From contig RFGC01000042.1 of NCBI GenBank assembly GCA_003697135.1, forward strand, positions 101,155-165,154: a stretch of DNA of 64,000 nucleotides, read 5' to 3'. Below, piece after piece: positions 63,760 to 64,000 of this stretch (position 1 is the stretch's first letter; each line of letters starts with the position of its first letter). The notes beneath the pieces are model-generated. The model had not been told where the DNA came from and searched no databases. It saw only the letters and a program-made list of their open reading frames with translations. This DNA comes from Acidobacteriota bacterium. Lineage in GTDB: Bacteria > Acidobacteriota > Blastocatellia > Pyrinomonadales > Pyrinomonadaceae. Made by a program: the position numbers and the translations under genes.

Positions 63760-64000
63760 TTACTGGATAACCAGCGAGTAATTCACCGTGGTAGTTTGCG
63801 TTCCACTCGTGATTGTAAGCACTGGATTGAAACTACCTGTTTGCGTCGGCGTCCCTGCTATCTTCACTGTAACCGTAGAACCTGAAACCGTCTGCGAAAG
63901 CGATAAACCCGAAGGTAAACCGCTCATCGTGTAAGTGAAATTGCCTTCACTTGTGTTGTAGGTGGTTATCGTGAAGTCGTAAGTTTGACCATTTGTCCCA
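63760..64000 (-). CDS. C-terminal end of a secreted protein with Ig-like (putative Ig) domain, partial
   Basis: Reading from the right edge on the minus strand, the open frame ends at TAA 63760-63762. About 80 residues: YDFTITTYNTSEGNFTYTMSGLP, then SGLSLSQTVSGSTVTVKIAG and TPTQTGSFNPVLTITSG. This is the He_PIG-like 'putative Ig' repeat, with the PSGL and G-x-P-x-x-x-G-x-F pattern. Likely the last repeat of a large surface or adhesin-type protein; the rest is out of the window. Confidence 0.75.
   Translation of the reverse strand, partial: GTNGQTYDFTITTYNTSEGNFTYTMSGLPSGLSLSQTVSGSTVTVKIAGTPTQTGSFNPVLTITSGTQTTTVNYSLVIQ

Overview
The window looks like a chromosomal segment of a Gram-negative (diderm) bacterium of moderate to low G+C. 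LpxC, a fused LptF/LptG permease, heptose-nucleotide enzymes and a Wza/Wzc/Wzx/Wzy-type polysaccharide locus indicate an outer membrane with LPS or capsule. Several features make me lean to Acidobacteriota (Blastocatellia-like): the LptFG fusion, tandem exported amidohydrolase-like proteins, a PqqD-like protein with an internal twin-arginine segment and Cys-rich tail, and a class I-type HMG-CoA reductase. This is judgement from memory of protein families, not a database search.

Layout. 1-1.7 kb: 3' end of HMG-CoA reductase, an exported class A beta-lactamase-like serine hydrolase and a ferritin-like protein. 1.9-3.9 kb: an aromatic attenuator (promoter, Phe/Trp/Tyr leader peptide, antiterminator, terminator) reading into chorismate mutase, an ACT-less prephenate dehydratase and DAHP synthase. 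4.2-6.7 kb: metK-ahcY. 6.7-11.5 kb (minus): lptFG, recO, two small membrane proteins, namZ. 11.6-17.8 kb (plus): hslVU, a fibronectin-like lipoprotein, an FAH hydrolase, transaldolase, universal stress protein, alpha/beta hydrolase, DUF402 protein.

17.8-45.0 kb is one almost continuous minus-strand block. From its 5' end it holds wza, wzc, a GDP-mannose 3,5-epimerase-like enzyme, a nucleotide-sugar dehydrogenase, glycosyltransferases, methyltransferases, Wzx, Wzy, heptose enzymes (including a HldE-C/GmhA fusion), a likely UDP-L-QuiNAc or FucNAc module, and a WecA-type initiating transferase. It runs on into an HprK-like kinase / PqqD-like / nucleotidyltransferase trio, then tsaB-rimI. 45.2-49 kb: tRNA-Leu(CAG), parAB, a bifunctional nuclease, miaB. 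49-56 kb: dnaE, a YdeP/FdhF-type molybdoenzyme with FdhD. 56-64 kb: lpxC, purSQ, a ZapB-like/ZapA pair, three tandem amidohydrolase-like genes, and the end of an Ig-like surface protein.

The strongest unexplained signals are three. (1) A dispersed 12-13-mer, CGTTATCAGACGC, has ten exact 12-base cores and several near copies, almost all in one orientation, in spacers and inside genes. (2) The PqqD-like protein joins an RRE-type domain to an internal Tat-like segment and a seven-Cys tail, next to a kinase and a nucleotidyltransferase. (3) The aromatic attenuator has a leader peptide that appears to start at or next to the transcription start. Also notable are the HldE-C/GmhA fusion and the amidohydrolase trio, in which only the middle member keeps the metal ligands.
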